Source: Variovorax sp. (GTDB taxonomy: Bacteria; Pseudomonadota; Gammaproteobacteria; Burkholderiales; Burkholderiaceae_C). From it: DNA of 64,000 nt. The translations under genes and the position numbers were made by a program. The DNA is taken from the NCBI GenBank assembly GCA_025352265.1, contig JANXTS010000085.1, forward strand, positions 1 through 64,000. The letters run 5' to 3'. The notes beneath the pieces are model-generated. The model searched no databases. It had not been told where the DNA came from and was given only the letters and a program-made list of their open reading frames with translations. Positions 17,063-26,388 of this stretch are shown here, piece by piece; positions within the stretch are counted from its first letter, which is position 1, and each line of letters opens with the position of its first letter.

Positions 17063-18942
17063 GTCTGCTCAACGTCGGCGCGCGGGCCCTGCTCGCCAAT
17101 CAGATTGCGCTGCAGACCACCGGCAACAACATTGCCAACGCCAACACGGTCGGCTATTCGCGCCAGACCGCGGTGATGTCACAGGTGCCGGGGCAATACA
17201 CCGGCAGCGGCTATATCGGCAAGGGTGTCGAGGTCTCGACCATCGAGCGTGCCCACAGCGATTTTCTGACCACGCAGGCGGCGCAGGCCGCATCCGTGTC
17301 GTCGATGGACAGCACGCGTGCCAACCAGCTTTCGTCACTCGAAGACATCTTCACCGGCGGCGCTAGCGGCCTCGGCGCGTCGGTGACCGACATGCTCAAC
17401 TCACTGTCGGACGTGGCGAGCACGCCGACCGACATCACCGCGCGCAACGTGGTGTTGACCCGCGCCGACGAGATGGCTGCGCGCTTTCGGGATGCGCAAA
17501 GCCGGCTCGACGATTTGCAGCAAGGCGTGAAATCGCAACTGGGCAATGCGGTGACGACCATCAACAGCCTGGCCACGCGGGTGGCCGCGCTCAACCAGCA
17601 GATTGCACGCTCGCAGGGCAGCGGCCAAGCCCCCAACGACCTGCTCGACCAGCGCGATCAGGCAATGCGCGATCTCAACCATCAGGTGCAAACCACCACC
17701 GTGGCGGCCGACGACGGCACCATGAGCGTCTTCATCGGCAGCCAGCCGCTGGTGCTCGGCAGTTCTGCCGCACCGCTGTCGCTCACGACCGGCGCCGACG
17801 GAACGCAAGCCCTGACGCTCACGCGCGCCAACGCCAGCTCGACGATCCAGGGCGAAACGCTGGGCGGTGGTGCGGTGGCCGGACTGCTGCGTTTTCAAAA
17901 CACCGACCTCGCCGAAGCCCGTAACCTGTTGGGTCGCATGGCGACCACCATCACCAGCGCGGTCAATGCACAGCACAAGCTCGGTGTCGATCTGGACGGC
18001 AATGCGGGCGGCAATTTCTTTCAGCCGATCGCGGTGCCCGACGCGGTGCCGGCGACAGCCAACACCGGCAACGCGACAGTCGGCGCCACGGTGACCGCCC
18101 CGTCGACGCTCGCTGCGTCGTCCTACCAGCTCAACTTCGGCACGGGAGGCAGCCTGCAGGTGACGCGGTTGTCGGACGGCAAGATCAGCAACTTCACCGG
18201 ACCGCTGCCGGTGCAGGTGGATGGCTTGACGATCGCAGTGGGTACCGGCACCGCCAACGCCGGCGACAGCTTTACGCTCAAGCCGTATGCCGCCGCTGCG
18301 GCTCAGGTCGCGACCGCGATCACTTCGCCGCGCGCACTCGCCGCGGCCAGTCCGATCGAGGCGCGCGCCGGCACCACCAACACCGGCAACGTGACCGTGT
18401 CGGCACTTGCGCCGGCCAAGGCCGATGCCAACATGACGGGCACCGTCACGCTGACTTTCAACGCGGCCGGTACCTTCGATGTAGCCGGCACCGGTACTGG
18501 CAACCCGACCGGCGTCGCCTACACGGCCGGCCAGCCGATCAGCTTCAACGGCTGGAACCTTACGTTGAAAGGCACACCGAAACCCGGCGACACCATCACC
18601 GTGCAGGCAGCGACACCGGGATACAGCAACCTGAATGCCGGCAACGCGACTGCCATGCTCGGGCTGCGCGACGCCACGGTGTTCGACGGCGCACCGCTGT
18701 CCGATGGCTACGCCTCGCTGATGGCGACGGTCGGCGTGCGTTCGCAGAGCGCGCAGTACGCCGCCGGTATCTCCAACTCGATCGCGACGAACCTGGAGAC
18801 CAGCCGCACCAGCGTGGCGGGCGTCAATCTCGACGAAGAGGCCGCCAACCTGCTGAAGTACCAGCAGGCCTACCAGGCGTCGGCCAAGATGATCCAGATT
18901 GCGCAAAGCATCTTCGACACGTTGCTGCAAGGCATGCACTGA
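17059..18942 (+). CDS. flgK: Flagellar hook-associated protein 1 FlgK
   Basis: First hook-filament junction protein. At 627 residues it is somewhat longer than E. coli FlgK (547). The N terminus has LLANQIALQTTGNNIANANTVGYSRQ and the C terminus has SRTSVAGVNLDEEAANLLKYQQAYQASAKMIQIAQ, both diagnostic. The extra length is in the exposed middle (about 330-530), which holds two similar Gly/Thr-rich beta-type segments, around residues 369-410 and 485-515, the second resembling a segment in FlgL. It overlaps flgJ by four bases; flgL starts 17 bases on. Confidence 0.95.
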   Translation: MSLLNVGARALLANQIALQTTGNNIANANTVGYSRQTAVMSQVPGQYTGSGYIGKGVEVSTIERAHSDFLTTQAAQAASVSSMDSTRANQLSSLEDIFTGGASGLGASVTDMLNSLSDVASTPTDITARNVVLTRADEMAARFRDAQSRLDDLQQGVKSQLGNAVTTINSLATRVAALNQQIARSQGSGQAPNDLLDQRDQAMRDLNHQVQTTTVAADDGTMSVFIGSQPLVLGSSAAPLSLTTGADGTQALTLTRANASSTIQGETLGGGAVAGLLRFQNTDLAEARNLLGRMATTITSAVNAQHKLGVDLDGNAGGNFFQPIAVPDAVPATANTGNATVGATVTAPSTLAASSYQLNFGTGGSLQVTRLSDGKISNFTGPLPVQVDGLTIAVGTGTANAGDSFTLKPYAAAAAQVATAITSPRALAAASPIEARAGTTNTGNVTVSALAPAKADANMTGTVTLTFNAAGTFDVAGTGTGNPTGVAYTAGQPISFNGWNLTLKGTPKPGDTITVQAATPGYSNLNAGNATAMLGLRDATVFDGAPLSDGYASLMATVGVRSQSAQYAAGISNSIATNLETSRTSVAGVNLDEEAANLLKYQQAYQASAKMIQIAQSIFDTLLQGMH

Positions 18943-18959
18943 ATTCAACGGAGTAACCC

Positions 18960-20162
18960 ATGTCTGGCAACACCACCCGCCTCGGCAGCGCGAACACCTA
19001 CGACAACGCGGTGCGCCAACTCACCGCACGGCAATCGCAAATGTCGAATCTGCAAGAGCAACTCACGGCCGGCAAGAAGGTGCTGCGCCCGAGCGACGAC
19101 CCGAGCGGCGCAGCCCAGGCCGAGCGCGCCATCACGCGCATGGCGCGAGTCACCACCGACCAGCGCGCACTCGAAGTACAACGCAACGCAGTCGCAACGG
19201 CCGAGTCGACACTGGGCAATGCGATAACCGCCGTGCAGGACTTTCGCGCTCTTGCCGTGCAGGCCGGCAACACGTCTCTCACCGGTACCGACCGCGCCAG
19301 CATCGCGCAGCAGATGACCACGCTGCGCGACCAGATCCTCGGCTACGCCAATGAAAAAGACAGCAACGGGCAGCCGCTTTTCGGTGGGCTCGGCAGCACG
19401 GCCGCACCGTTCTCCGACACCAGCGGCGGCGTGACTTTCAACGGCATCGCAGGGCAGACCGCGGGCGGCGCGGTGTCGGTGCCCGCCACCCTCGACGGCG
19501 CCGCGACCTGGATGAGCGTACCCACCGGGAACGGCGTGTTCGCCATCACGCAGGCAACCGGCACAAGCAGCGTCTACACCGACGCAGGCAAAGTCACCGA
19601 CCCGAGCGCAGTGACCGGCGCCAACTACAACATCGTGTTCACAGTGAGCGGCGGCGCGACGACTTACAACGTGCTCAACACCAGCGGGGGAACGACGGTG
19701 CAGGGCGCGCAGCCCTACCAGCAAGGTCAGGCGATAGCGTTCGATGGCATTTCGTTGACGCCTTCGGGAGCGCCGACCAACGGGGCGACCCTGCAAGTAA
19801 AGCCGAGCACCCGCTCCAGTCTGTTTGGCGTACTCGACGCGGCGATTGTCGGAATCCGTGATGCCACCAGCACGGGCGCGGTCGCACAGAACGTGTCGCA
19901 GGCCTTGGTGCAGATCGATTCGGGCATGTCGCGCCTGCAGTCGTCGCGCGGCACGGCCGGTGATCTGCTCAATCGGGTCGACGACATCTCGGGGCGACAG
20001 GCCGATCGCAGTATCCAGTTGGAGGCCGACCGATCGCGTGCCGAAGACATCGACATGGTGAAAGGGGTCTCGGATTTCCAGACGCAGCAGACCGCGTATT
20101 CCGCAGCGCTCGGTTCGTACGCGCAGATCCAAAAACAGTCGCTCTTCAACTTCATCAGCTAG
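18960..20162 (+). CDS. flgL: Flagellar hook-associated protein 3 FlgL
   Basis: Second junction protein, linking FlgK to the filament. The 400 residues begin with a flagellin-like helix (YDNAVRQLTARQSQMSNLQEQLTAGKKVLRPSDDPSGAAQAERAI) and end with a matching helix (VKGVSDFQTQQTAYSAALGSYAQIQKQSLFNFIS). It is longer than E. coli FlgL (317) because of an inserted middle domain (about 135-285) that includes a segment like the one in FlgK. Last gene of the flg operon; the next gene follows after 36 bases. Confidence 0.95.
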   Translation: MSGNTTRLGSANTYDNAVRQLTARQSQMSNLQEQLTAGKKVLRPSDDPSGAAQAERAITRMARVTTDQRALEVQRNAVATAESTLGNAITAVQDFRALAVQAGNTSLTGTDRASIAQQMTTLRDQILGYANEKDSNGQPLFGGLGSTAAPFSDTSGGVTFNGIAGQTAGGAVSVPATLDGAATWMSVPTGNGVFAITQATGTSSVYTDAGKVTDPSAVTGANYNIVFTVSGGATTYNVLNTSGGTTVQGAQPYQQGQAIAFDGISLTPSGAPTNGATLQVKPSTRSSLFGVLDAAIVGIRDATSTGAVAQNVSQALVQIDSGMSRLQSSRGTAGDLLNRVDDISGRQADRSIQLEADRSRAEDIDMVKGVSDFQTQQTAYSAALGSYAQIQKQSLFNFIS

Positions 20163-20198
20163 TCCGATGCAACACACCCCCATGCAGCGGGAGGCCTC

Positions 20199-21461
20199 AT
20201 GGCGCAATCCGTCTTAGGCAGCCTGACCCTCGGCTACCGACCCTTGTGGGGCCGGAGCCGCACGCTGTCCGGTGTGCAGCTGTTCGTGCATGAAGACAGC
20301 GAAGGCGTCGACGGCCATCACCTGTTGCGCATGCTGTCGGAGCTGCGCAATGCCGAATCGCCGTCGTTGCTGCTGTCGTTGAAGTCGCGCGAACTGCTGA
20401 CGGGCCTGCTGCTGCACGCCACCTCGTCGGACCCGATGATCGAAGTGCCGGTGCGCTGGCTCGACGACGCGCGGCTGCGCGCTTGCGTGCATGCAGCGCG
20501 TGCGCGCGGCGTGCGAATGGTGGTGCGCGGCGACGTGATGCAAAACCCGCCCGAAGACGTGGCGCGCTGCTTCGAACGCCGCATGACGGCGCTGTCGGCG
20601 GTCGATGCCGGCACCGCATTGCATGCCGCGCGGCGCGCGCGCGAATCGGCGGCAGTGGGCCGTCTCGCGACCCGTGCCGAAGGCAGCCCCGTGCTGAAGA
20701 ACTCAATGGTCGAGGGCGTCGCGAGCCGCGCGCTGGCCGAGCATGCGCTCGATCAGCAAGGCGCCTGGGCCGTGGCCGGCTGGCCGGTCGAAGATGCGCT
20801 GCACCGCTATGCCGGCCAGCCGCTGCCACCGAGCCGGCGCGCCATCGTGCAGACCATGAACGCGCTCGACGACGAGCCATCGCTCGAACGCATCGAACAA
20901 CTGCTCGGCGAAGAACCGACGCTGGCCTATCGCCTGCTGCTGTATCTCAACTCGGCTGGCCTGGGCTTGCGCAGCGGCGTCGCGTCGTTGCGGCACGGCT
21001 TCATGATGCTGGGATTTCGTTCGCTCAGCGCGTGGCTGGCCGAGCAGTTGCCGCAGGCCACCGACGATGCGGGGCTTCGGCCGGTGAACGCGTCCATGGT
21101 GTTGCGCGGCCATCTGATGGAGCACTTGATGGACGCCGGCATCGAAGACGACCTGCGGCGCGAGGTATACCTCTGCGGCCTGTTCGCACAGCTCGACCTC
21201 GTGCTCGACGAGCCTCTCAAGATCAGCCTCGGGCGCATCCCGTTGTCGGAGCGGATCGTCTCGGCCATCGTGAGCCGGAGCGGACCGTATGCGCCGAGCC
21301 TGAAAGCCGTTCTCGCGCTCGAATCGGACGACCCTGCCCCGCTGCGCGCCGTGCGGGAAACCTATGGCCTGGCGCCCGAAGACGTAAATCGCGCACTGCT
21401 GCGAACCCTGGCGGGCAGCAGCCTGCAGACGGCTGGGCTGTCGGCGGCGCAAGCCACCTGA
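20199..21461 (+). CDS. Degenerate EAL plus HDOD domain signalling protein
   Basis: 420 residues. The C-terminal part (about 200-400) is an HDOD domain: EQLLGEEPTLAYRLLLYLNSAGLGL followed by ASLRHGFMMLGFRSLSAWL is the typical HDOD core. The first 190 residues show only faint EAL-like traces (GYRPLWGRSRTLSGVQLF in place of the usual QPI.DR...GYELL), with no EAL signature or metal ligands, so no phosphodiesterase activity is expected. A GGGAGG ribosome-binding site precedes the start. Position directly after flgL and before a similar gene suggests a role in controlling motility, by inference only. Confidence 0.75.
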   Translation: MAQSVLGSLTLGYRPLWGRSRTLSGVQLFVHEDSEGVDGHHLLRMLSELRNAESPSLLLSLKSRELLTGLLLHATSSDPMIEVPVRWLDDARLRACVHAARARGVRMVVRGDVMQNPPEDVARCFERRMTALSAVDAGTALHAARRARESAAVGRLATRAEGSPVLKNSMVEGVASRALAEHALDQQGAWAVAGWPVEDALHRYAGQPLPPSRRAIVQTMNALDDEPSLERIEQLLGEEPTLAYRLLLYLNSAGLGLRSGVASLRHGFMMLGFRSLSAWLAEQLPQATDDAGLRPVNASMVLRGHLMEHLMDAGIEDDLRREVYLCGLFAQLDLVLDEPLKISLGRIPLSERIVSAIVSRSGPYAPSLKAVLALESDDPAPLRAVRETYGLAPEDVNRALLRTLAGSSLQTAGLSAAQAT

Positions 21462-21504
21462 ACGATTTTCGTGTTTTCCCTGTTTTTCTTTCCCCGGAGT
21501 TTCG

Positions 21505-22752
21505 ATGTCTACTGATCACGCCCTTGCCCCAGATGTCGAAGGTGCCGCGCCCGCTGGCGTGGGCGCTGCACTGTCGCGCCAGGCCATCGTCGACGAGCGG
21601 CGCGCCGTTTTCGGTTACGCGCTGTTTGAACAGCCACGCGACGGTGCCAACGATTCCACCGTGGTGGTCGATGCGCTGTCCGACTCCGGCACCAACGCCG
21701 TCGCGGGTGAAAAGCTCGTCTTCATTCACTGCGCCTTTGAAAATCTCGCTGGCCTCCAACTCGATTTGCTGGCCCCCGACAAGGTCGTGCTCGAAGTGGC
21801 GACACACGAAGGCAGCACCGAAGAAGACATCGAGATCGGCCGCTTGGCGCTGACGAAGATTCGCGAGAGCGGATTCCGGCTGGCATTCGGTCCGGACGTG
21901 CTCGAACCCGCCTACGCATCGTGGCGACCACTCGCTGCCTTCATCAAGCTCGCTCTGGCCGGCATGCCCAACGATCAGGCCGAGCGCGTAGTCAAGCTGG
22001 CAAAAAGTTCGAGCCACGCTGAAGTGGTAGCCGAGCAGGTCGACACGGTCGAGCAGTACGAGTTGATGAAGCGCTTCGGCGTAAAGCTGTTCCAGGGCCG
22101 CTGGTTCGCACAGCCTTCGGCGATCACCGACAGGGCGGTGCAGACCTCGCAAGCCACGATCATCCAATTGATCAACCTGGTGCGACGCGAAGCCGATCTC
22201 GGCGACATCGAAGAGCTGATCAAGAAGGATCCGACGCTGTCGTTCAAGCTGCTGCGCATGATCAACTCCTGCGGCTTTGGCCTGAGCGTGGAGATCACCT
22301 CGTTCCGCCATGCGGTGATGATCCTCGGCCTGAACAAATTGATCCGCTGGGCCACCTTGCTGATGACGGTATCGCGTCCTGGCGGCGCTGCGCCGGCCGC
22401 AGGCACCACGGCGGTAGTGCGGGGCCGACTGATGGAATTGCTCGCCGCCGAGCTCCTGCCACAGGAGGATTGCGACAACGCCTTCGTCGTCGGTGTGTTC
22501 TCGCTGCTCGACACGCTGGTCGGCATGCCGTTGGCCCAAGCGCTCGGCTCGGTTACGTTGCCGGAGCCGGTGCTCGATGCGCTGCTGCGCAACGAGGGGC
22601 AATTGGCACCGTTCCTGGCACTTACCAAGGCCTGCGAAAGCGGCGACGACGTCGCGTTTGCCAAGGCTGCCGACGAGCTGCAACTGACCAACCACCAGGT
22701 CAACTGGGCGCATCTGCAGGCGCTCATGTGGGCGGATGCGCTGGAACGCTGA
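21505..22752 (+). CDS. EAL-HDOD (YuxH-like) signalling protein
   Basis: 415 residues with the YuxH/EAL-HDOD layout. N-terminal EAL-like part about 20-200: SRQAIVDERRAVFGYALFEQP, then VVLEVATHEGSTEEDIEI, where the catalytic EAL Glu region reads LEV, and KLFQGRWFAQPSAI as the end signature. HDOD part about 205-400: LINLVRREADLGDIEELIKKDPTLSFKLLRMINSCGFG and FRHAVMILGLNKLIRWATLL. Several EAL catalytic residues are missing, so it probably acts by binding rather than cleaving c-di-GMP. It follows its relative by 43 bases and is probably cotranscribed. Confidence 0.8.
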   Translation: MSTDHALAPDVEGAAPAGVGAALSRQAIVDERRAVFGYALFEQPRDGANDSTVVVDALSDSGTNAVAGEKLVFIHCAFENLAGLQLDLLAPDKVVLEVATHEGSTEEDIEIGRLALTKIRESGFRLAFGPDVLEPAYASWRPLAAFIKLALAGMPNDQAERVVKLAKSSSHAEVVAEQVDTVEQYELMKRFGVKLFQGRWFAQPSAITDRAVQTSQATIIQLINLVRREADLGDIEELIKKDPTLSFKLLRMINSCGFGLSVEITSFRHAVMILGLNKLIRWATLLMTVSRPGGAAPAAGTTAVVRGRLMELLAAELLPQEDCDNAFVVGVFSLLDTLVGMPLAQALGSVTLPEPVLDALLRNEGQLAPFLALTKACESGDDVAFAKAADELQLTNHQVNWAHLQALMWADALER

Positions 22753-22837
22753 AGTCGGTGTCGCGCACGGGATGTCCCCGGCTTGACCTCGCGGCGTTGG
22801 CGCTGAACCATCTGCCTTCAACATTGAAGGAACAAAG

Positions 22838-24016
22838 ATGGCAGAGGCATACATCGTGGCCGCGGTGCGCACCGCAGGCGGCAAGCGTGGCGGCAAACTC
22901 GCGGGCTGGCATCCGGCCGACCTTGCGGCTGAGGTGATCAACGCGCTGCTCGAGCGCAGCGGCATCGATCCGGCAGCGGTCGAAGACGTGATCCTCGGCT
23001 GCGTCAGCCAGGTCGGTGAACAGGCGACCAACATCGCGCGCAACGCGGTGCTGGCATCGAAGCTGCCGGAATCCGTACCCGGCACTTCGGTCGATCGGCA
23101 ATGCGGCTCGTCACAACAGGCGCTGCACTTCGCGGCGCAGGCCGTGATGTCGGGCAGCATGGACGCGGTGATCGCCGGCGGGGTCGAGAGCATGACGCGG
23201 GTGCCGATGTTCACGCCCAATTCGCTGCCGGCCAAGGCCGGACTCGGCACCTACATGAGCCCCGGCATGCAGCGGCGCTATCCCGGCGTCGAGTTCAGCC
23301 AGTTCGTCGGCGCCGAGATGATCGCGAAGAACTACGGACTTGAAAAAGACGCGCTCGACCGCTACGCATTCGAGAGTCACAAGCGTGCCATCTCGGCGAG
23401 CCGCGCAGGCCTGTTCGCCGACGAGATCGTGCCGATCGAAATCCGACTGGCCGACGGATCGGGCAGCGGCCAGATGCACACGGTCGACGAAGGCATCCGT
23501 TTCGAGGCCACGCTCGAAGGCATTGCCGGCGTCAAGTTGATTGCAGACGGCGGCCGCTGCACCGCCGCGACCGCCAGCCAGATCTGCGATGGCGCCAGCG
23601 GCGTGCTGGTGGTCAACGAGCGCGCCCTGAAGGCGCTGGGCGTGAAACCGCTCGCACGCATCCATCACATGAGCGTGATGGGGCACGACCCGGTGATCAT
23701 GCTGGAGGCGCCCCTGCCAGCCACGCAGCGCGCACTCGCCAAGGTCGGCATGTCGATCGACGACATCGACCTGTACGAAGTGAACGAGGCCTTTGCGCCG
23801 GTGCCGCTGGCCTGGCTGCAAACGCTCGGCGCCGACCCAGCGCGGCTCAACGTCAACGGCGGCGCTATTGCGCTCGGACATCCGCTCGGTGCGTCGGGTA
23901 CCAAGCTGATGACCACGCTGATTCACTCGCTCGGGCAGCGCGGCAAGCGCTACGGCCTGCAGACCATGTGCGAAGGCGGCGGCATGGCCAACGTCACCAT
24001 CATCGAAAGACTCTGA
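22838..24016 (+). CDS. Acetyl-CoA acetyltransferase / thiolase
   Basis: 392-residue thiolase that joins or cleaves acyl-CoA units. The catalytic triad is complete: nucleophile Cys89 in DRQCGSSQQ, His348 in [15 protein letters not shown] and Cys378 in TMCEGGGM. The DRQCGSSQQ form is typical of degradative thiolases of the FadA/steroid type rather than the PhaA biosynthetic form (DRLCGSG). An AAGGA ribosome-binding site precedes the ATG. It overlaps the next gene by one base (TGATG), so the pair probably serves one beta-oxidation-type pathway; the substrate cannot be read from sequence. Confidence 0.9.
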   Translation: MAEAYIVAAVRTAGGKRGGKLAGWHPADLAAEVINALLERSGIDPAAVEDVILGCVSQVGEQATNIARNAVLASKLPESVPGTSVDRQCGSSQQALHFAAQAVMSGSMDAVIAGGVESMTRVPMFTPNSLPAKAGLGTYMSPGMQRRYPGVEFSQFVGAEMIAKNYGLEKDALDRYAFESHKRAISASRAGLFADEIVPIEIRLADGSGSGQMHTVDEGIRFEATLEGIAGVKLIADGGRCTAATASQICDGASGVLVVNERALKALGVKPLARIHHMSVMGHDPVIMLEAPLPATQRALAKVGMSIDDIDLYEVNEAFAPVPLAWLQTLGADPARLNVNGGAIALGHPLGASGTKLMTTLIHSLGQRGKRYGLQTMCEGGGMANVTIIERL

Positions 24017-24828
24017 TGTCACATGTCCTGTATGAATTGGAAAACGGCGTCGCGACGCTGACGCTCAACATCCCGGCCAGGTTGAACCCGATCGCGATGG
24101 ACCTTCAGCTTGAATTGCGTGACGCGCTGGCGCGCGTGGCCGATGACCACAGCGTGAGGGCGGTGGTGCTCACAGGTGCGGGCAAGGCGTTTTGCGTGGG
24201 TGCCGATCTGAGCGCGATTCTTGGTGGAGGCGGTGAAGGTGCAAGCAAAGATCAACGATCTCTGGGTGCGCAGACCGCTGAGTGGATGCAATCGCTCAGC
24301 AATCCGCTGATCGAGGCGATGCGCGCATTGCCGGTGCCGATCGTCGCGGCGGTCAACGGTGCGGCGGCGGGCGCAGGCGTTGGCCTGGCGCTGGCCGCCG
24401 ACATCACCATCGCAGCCCGCAGCGCATATTTCTATCTGCCGTTCTTGCCCAAGCTGGGCATCGTGCCGGACCTCGGCTGCACTTGGTTCGTGCCGCGCCG
24501 CATCGGTGCCGCGCGTGCCATGGGCATGGCGTTGCTCGACGAGCGGGTGAGTGCCGAACAGGCGGAGCGATGGGGTTTGATTTGGGCCAGCGTGGAAGAC
24601 GAATTGCTATTGCTCGAGGCACAGAAGATCGCGCAACGGCTTGCGCGCCTGCCGGCGCACGCGGTGCTCGAAGCCCGCAAGGCGTTCGAAGCCTCCGAGC
24701 GGCACACGCTCAGCGAGCAATTGCATTTCGAGAGCGAGCGGCAACGCGAGCTGATCGACAAGCTCACTTTCAGCGAAGGCGTGACGGCATTCCTGCAGAA
24801 ACGGGCGCCGGTGTTTCCGGGGCGTTGA
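24016..24828 (+). CDS. Enoyl-CoA hydratase/isomerase family protein
   Basis: 270-residue crotonase-fold enzyme. Oxyanion-hole segments are visible: GKAFCVGADLSAIL and NGAAAGAGVGLALAADI. The region KLGIVPDLGCTWFVPRRIGAARAMGMALL resembles PaaG-type ring 1,2-epoxyphenylacetyl-CoA isomerases (Asp in place of the usual catalytic Glu), so isomerase activity is at least as likely as hydratase. The chosen start overlaps the thiolase stop by one base; the frame is open a little upstream but reads into thiolase. A general beta-oxidation role is the alternative. Confidence 0.85.
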   Translation: MSHVLYELENGVATLTLNIPARLNPIAMDLQLELRDALARVADDHSVRAVVLTGAGKAFCVGADLSAILGGGGEGASKDQRSLGAQTAEWMQSLSNPLIEAMRALPVPIVAAVNGAAAGAGVGLALAADITIAARSAYFYLPFLPKLGIVPDLGCTWFVPRRIGAARAMGMALLDERVSAEQAERWGLIWASVEDELLLLEAQKIAQRLARLPAHAVLEARKAFEASERHTLSEQLHFESERQRELIDKLTFSEGVTAFLQKRAPVFPGR

Positions 24829-24870
24829 AAACGGATTTGGCCTCTCGGGGCCGCTGCAGGACAATGCACC

Positions 24871-26127
24871 ATGACTGTCCTCAATGCTTTCTACGCGCAG
24901 TCCGGTGGCGTCACTTCGGTCATCAACGCCTCGGCCTGCGGCGTGATCGAAACAGCACGGCGCTACCCGGACCGCATCGGCCGCGTCTATGCCGGGCGCA
25001 ACGGAATCCTCGGCGCACTGACCGAAGATTTGATCGATACCAGCGCGGAACCAGCCGAGGCCATCGCCGCGTTGCGCACCACGCCATCGGGCGCCTTCGG
25101 GTCGTGCCGCTACAAGCTCAAGTCGCTGGAAAAAAACCGCCGCGAATACGAGAGGCTCATCGAAGTCTTCAAGGCGCACAACATCGGCTATTTCTTCTAC
25201 AACGGCGGGGGCGATTCGGCCGACACCTGCTTCAAGGTGAGCCAGTTGTCGCAGTCGCTCGGCTATCCACTGCAGGCGATCCATGTGCCGAAGACCATCG
25301 ACAACGACCTGCCGCTGACCGACTGCTGCCCGGGCTTCGGCTCGGTCGCCAAGTACGTGGCCATCTCGACGCTCGAAGCGTCACTCGACGTGCGTTCCAT
25401 GGCCGCGACATCGACCAAGGTCTTCGTGCTCGAAGTGATGGGACGGCACGCCGGATGGATCGCCGCGGCGGGCGGGCTGGTGGCCGACCACGGCATTCCG
25501 GTCGTGATCCTGTTTCCTGAAATCGCGTTCGACCAGGCGGCGTTTTTGGCGCGCGTCGATGCGCTGGTCAAGCAGCACGGCTACTGCACCGTGGTCGTAT
25601 CCGAAGGCTGCCATCGCGCTGACGGCAGCTTCCTGGCGGAACAAGGCACGCGCGATGCATTCGGTCATGCGCAACTTGGCGGCGCCGCGCCGGTGGTCGC
25701 CAATATGGTCAAGCAGGCGCTCGGCCACAAGTTCCATTGGGCGGTGGCTGACTACCTGCAACGTTCGGCGCGCCACATCGCTTCGGCGACCGATGTGAGG
25801 CAGGCCTACGAACTCGGGCAGCGCGCGGTCGAACTCGCCATCGAGGGGCACAACGCGGTAATGCCGACCATCGAGCGCACCAGCGATTCGCCCTACGCGT
25901 ACCGCATCGGCAGTGCGCCGCTCGATGCAGTCGCCAACACCGAGAAGTTCATGCCGCGCGACTTCATCGCAGCCGATGGCTTCGGCATCACCGACGCATG
26001 CCGGCGTTATCTGTTGCCTTTGATTCAGGGCGAAGACTATCCGGCGTACCGCGATGGCTTGCCGGTGTACGTCACGCTCAGCAATGTGTCGGTGCCGAAG
26101 AAGCTTGCGGCATTCGCGGTGGCTTGA
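24871..26127 (+). CDS. pfp: Pyrophosphate-type 6-phosphofructokinase
   Basis: 418-residue phosphofructokinase that phosphorylates fructose 6-phosphate reversibly, probably using PPi. The active-site loop is PKTIDND (140-146) with Lys141 where ATP enzymes have Gly, a mark of PPi use. The other determinant reads GGD115-S116 instead of GGDG (ATP) or GGDD (classical PPi). TSTKVFVLEVMGRHAGWIAAAGG is the expected substrate-binding region. A PPi enzyme would let this organism, in a group often lacking ATP-PFK, run this step in both directions. The stop overlaps the next gene by one base. Confidence 0.85.
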   Translation: MTVLNAFYAQSGGVTSVINASACGVIETARRYPDRIGRVYAGRNGILGALTEDLIDTSAEPAEAIAALRTTPSGAFGSCRYKLKSLEKNRREYERLIEVFKAHNIGYFFYNGGGDSADTCFKVSQLSQSLGYPLQAIHVPKTIDNDLPLTDCCPGFGSVAKYVAISTLEASLDVRSMAATSTKVFVLEVMGRHAGWIAAAGGLVADHGIPVVILFPEIAFDQAAFLARVDALVKQHGYCTVVVSEGCHRADGSFLAEQGTRDAFGHAQLGGAAPVVANMVKQALGHKFHWAVADYLQRSARHIASATDVRQAYELGQRAVELAIEGHNAVMPTIERTSDSPYAYRIGSAPLDAVANTEKFMPRDFIAADGFGITDACRRYLLPLIQGEDYPAYRDGLPVYVTLSNVSVPKKLAAFAVA

Positions 26128-26369
26128 TGGAGCTGCACGCCACATGCGAAGTCCAGGCCGATGGCTTCATCGATGCGCCCCGCTGCCCGATCTGCGGTGA
26201 GGCGAATCGCTGCGCCGTCGAGTTGGCACGAGACAGCGGGAACGCGCAGGCAACTTGCTGGTGCATGCAGGCGGACTTCAGTGCGGCGTTGCTTTCCAAG
26301 GTGCCCGATGCGGCACGCGGTACCGCCTGCATCTGCGCCCGCTGCGCCGCCGCTGCTGCGCTCGACTGA
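26127..26369 (+). CDS. Cysteine-rich CWC family small protein
   Basis: 80 residues with eight cysteines in a zinc-finger-like arrangement: CPICGEANRCAVEL, then CWCM, and CICARC near the end. This fits the Cys-rich CWC family of small uncharacterised bacterial proteins. The start codon overlaps the pfp stop by one base (TTGATGG), so translation is probably coupled to pfp. Function unknown; a metal-binding or redox role is a guess. The convergent metallopeptidase gene ends 19 bases downstream. Confidence 0.75.
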   Translation: MELHATCEVQADGFIDAPRCPICGEANRCAVELARDSGNAQATCWCMQADFSAALLSKVPDAARGTACICARCAAAAALD

Positions 26370-26388
26370 CGGTTCGGCTGACTGGGCC

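Noticed and set aside
17401..18948. 515-codon open frame antisense to flgK
   Set aside because: Shadow of flgK: no start signal, no motif, and His/Arg/Gly-rich translation.
20199..21461. Reading the first HDOD protein as an active c-di-GMP phosphodiesterase
   Set aside because: No EAL signature or metal-binding acidic residues are present in its N-terminal part.
21223..23250. 675-codon open frame on the minus strand
   Set aside because: Spans antisense of two EAL-HDOD genes and the thiolase; no recognisable domain.
24829..24870. Promoter giving a leaderless pfp transcript
   Set aside because: A weak -10-like GACAAT lies five bases before the ATG with a plausible -35, but the matches are too poor to support a leaderless start.
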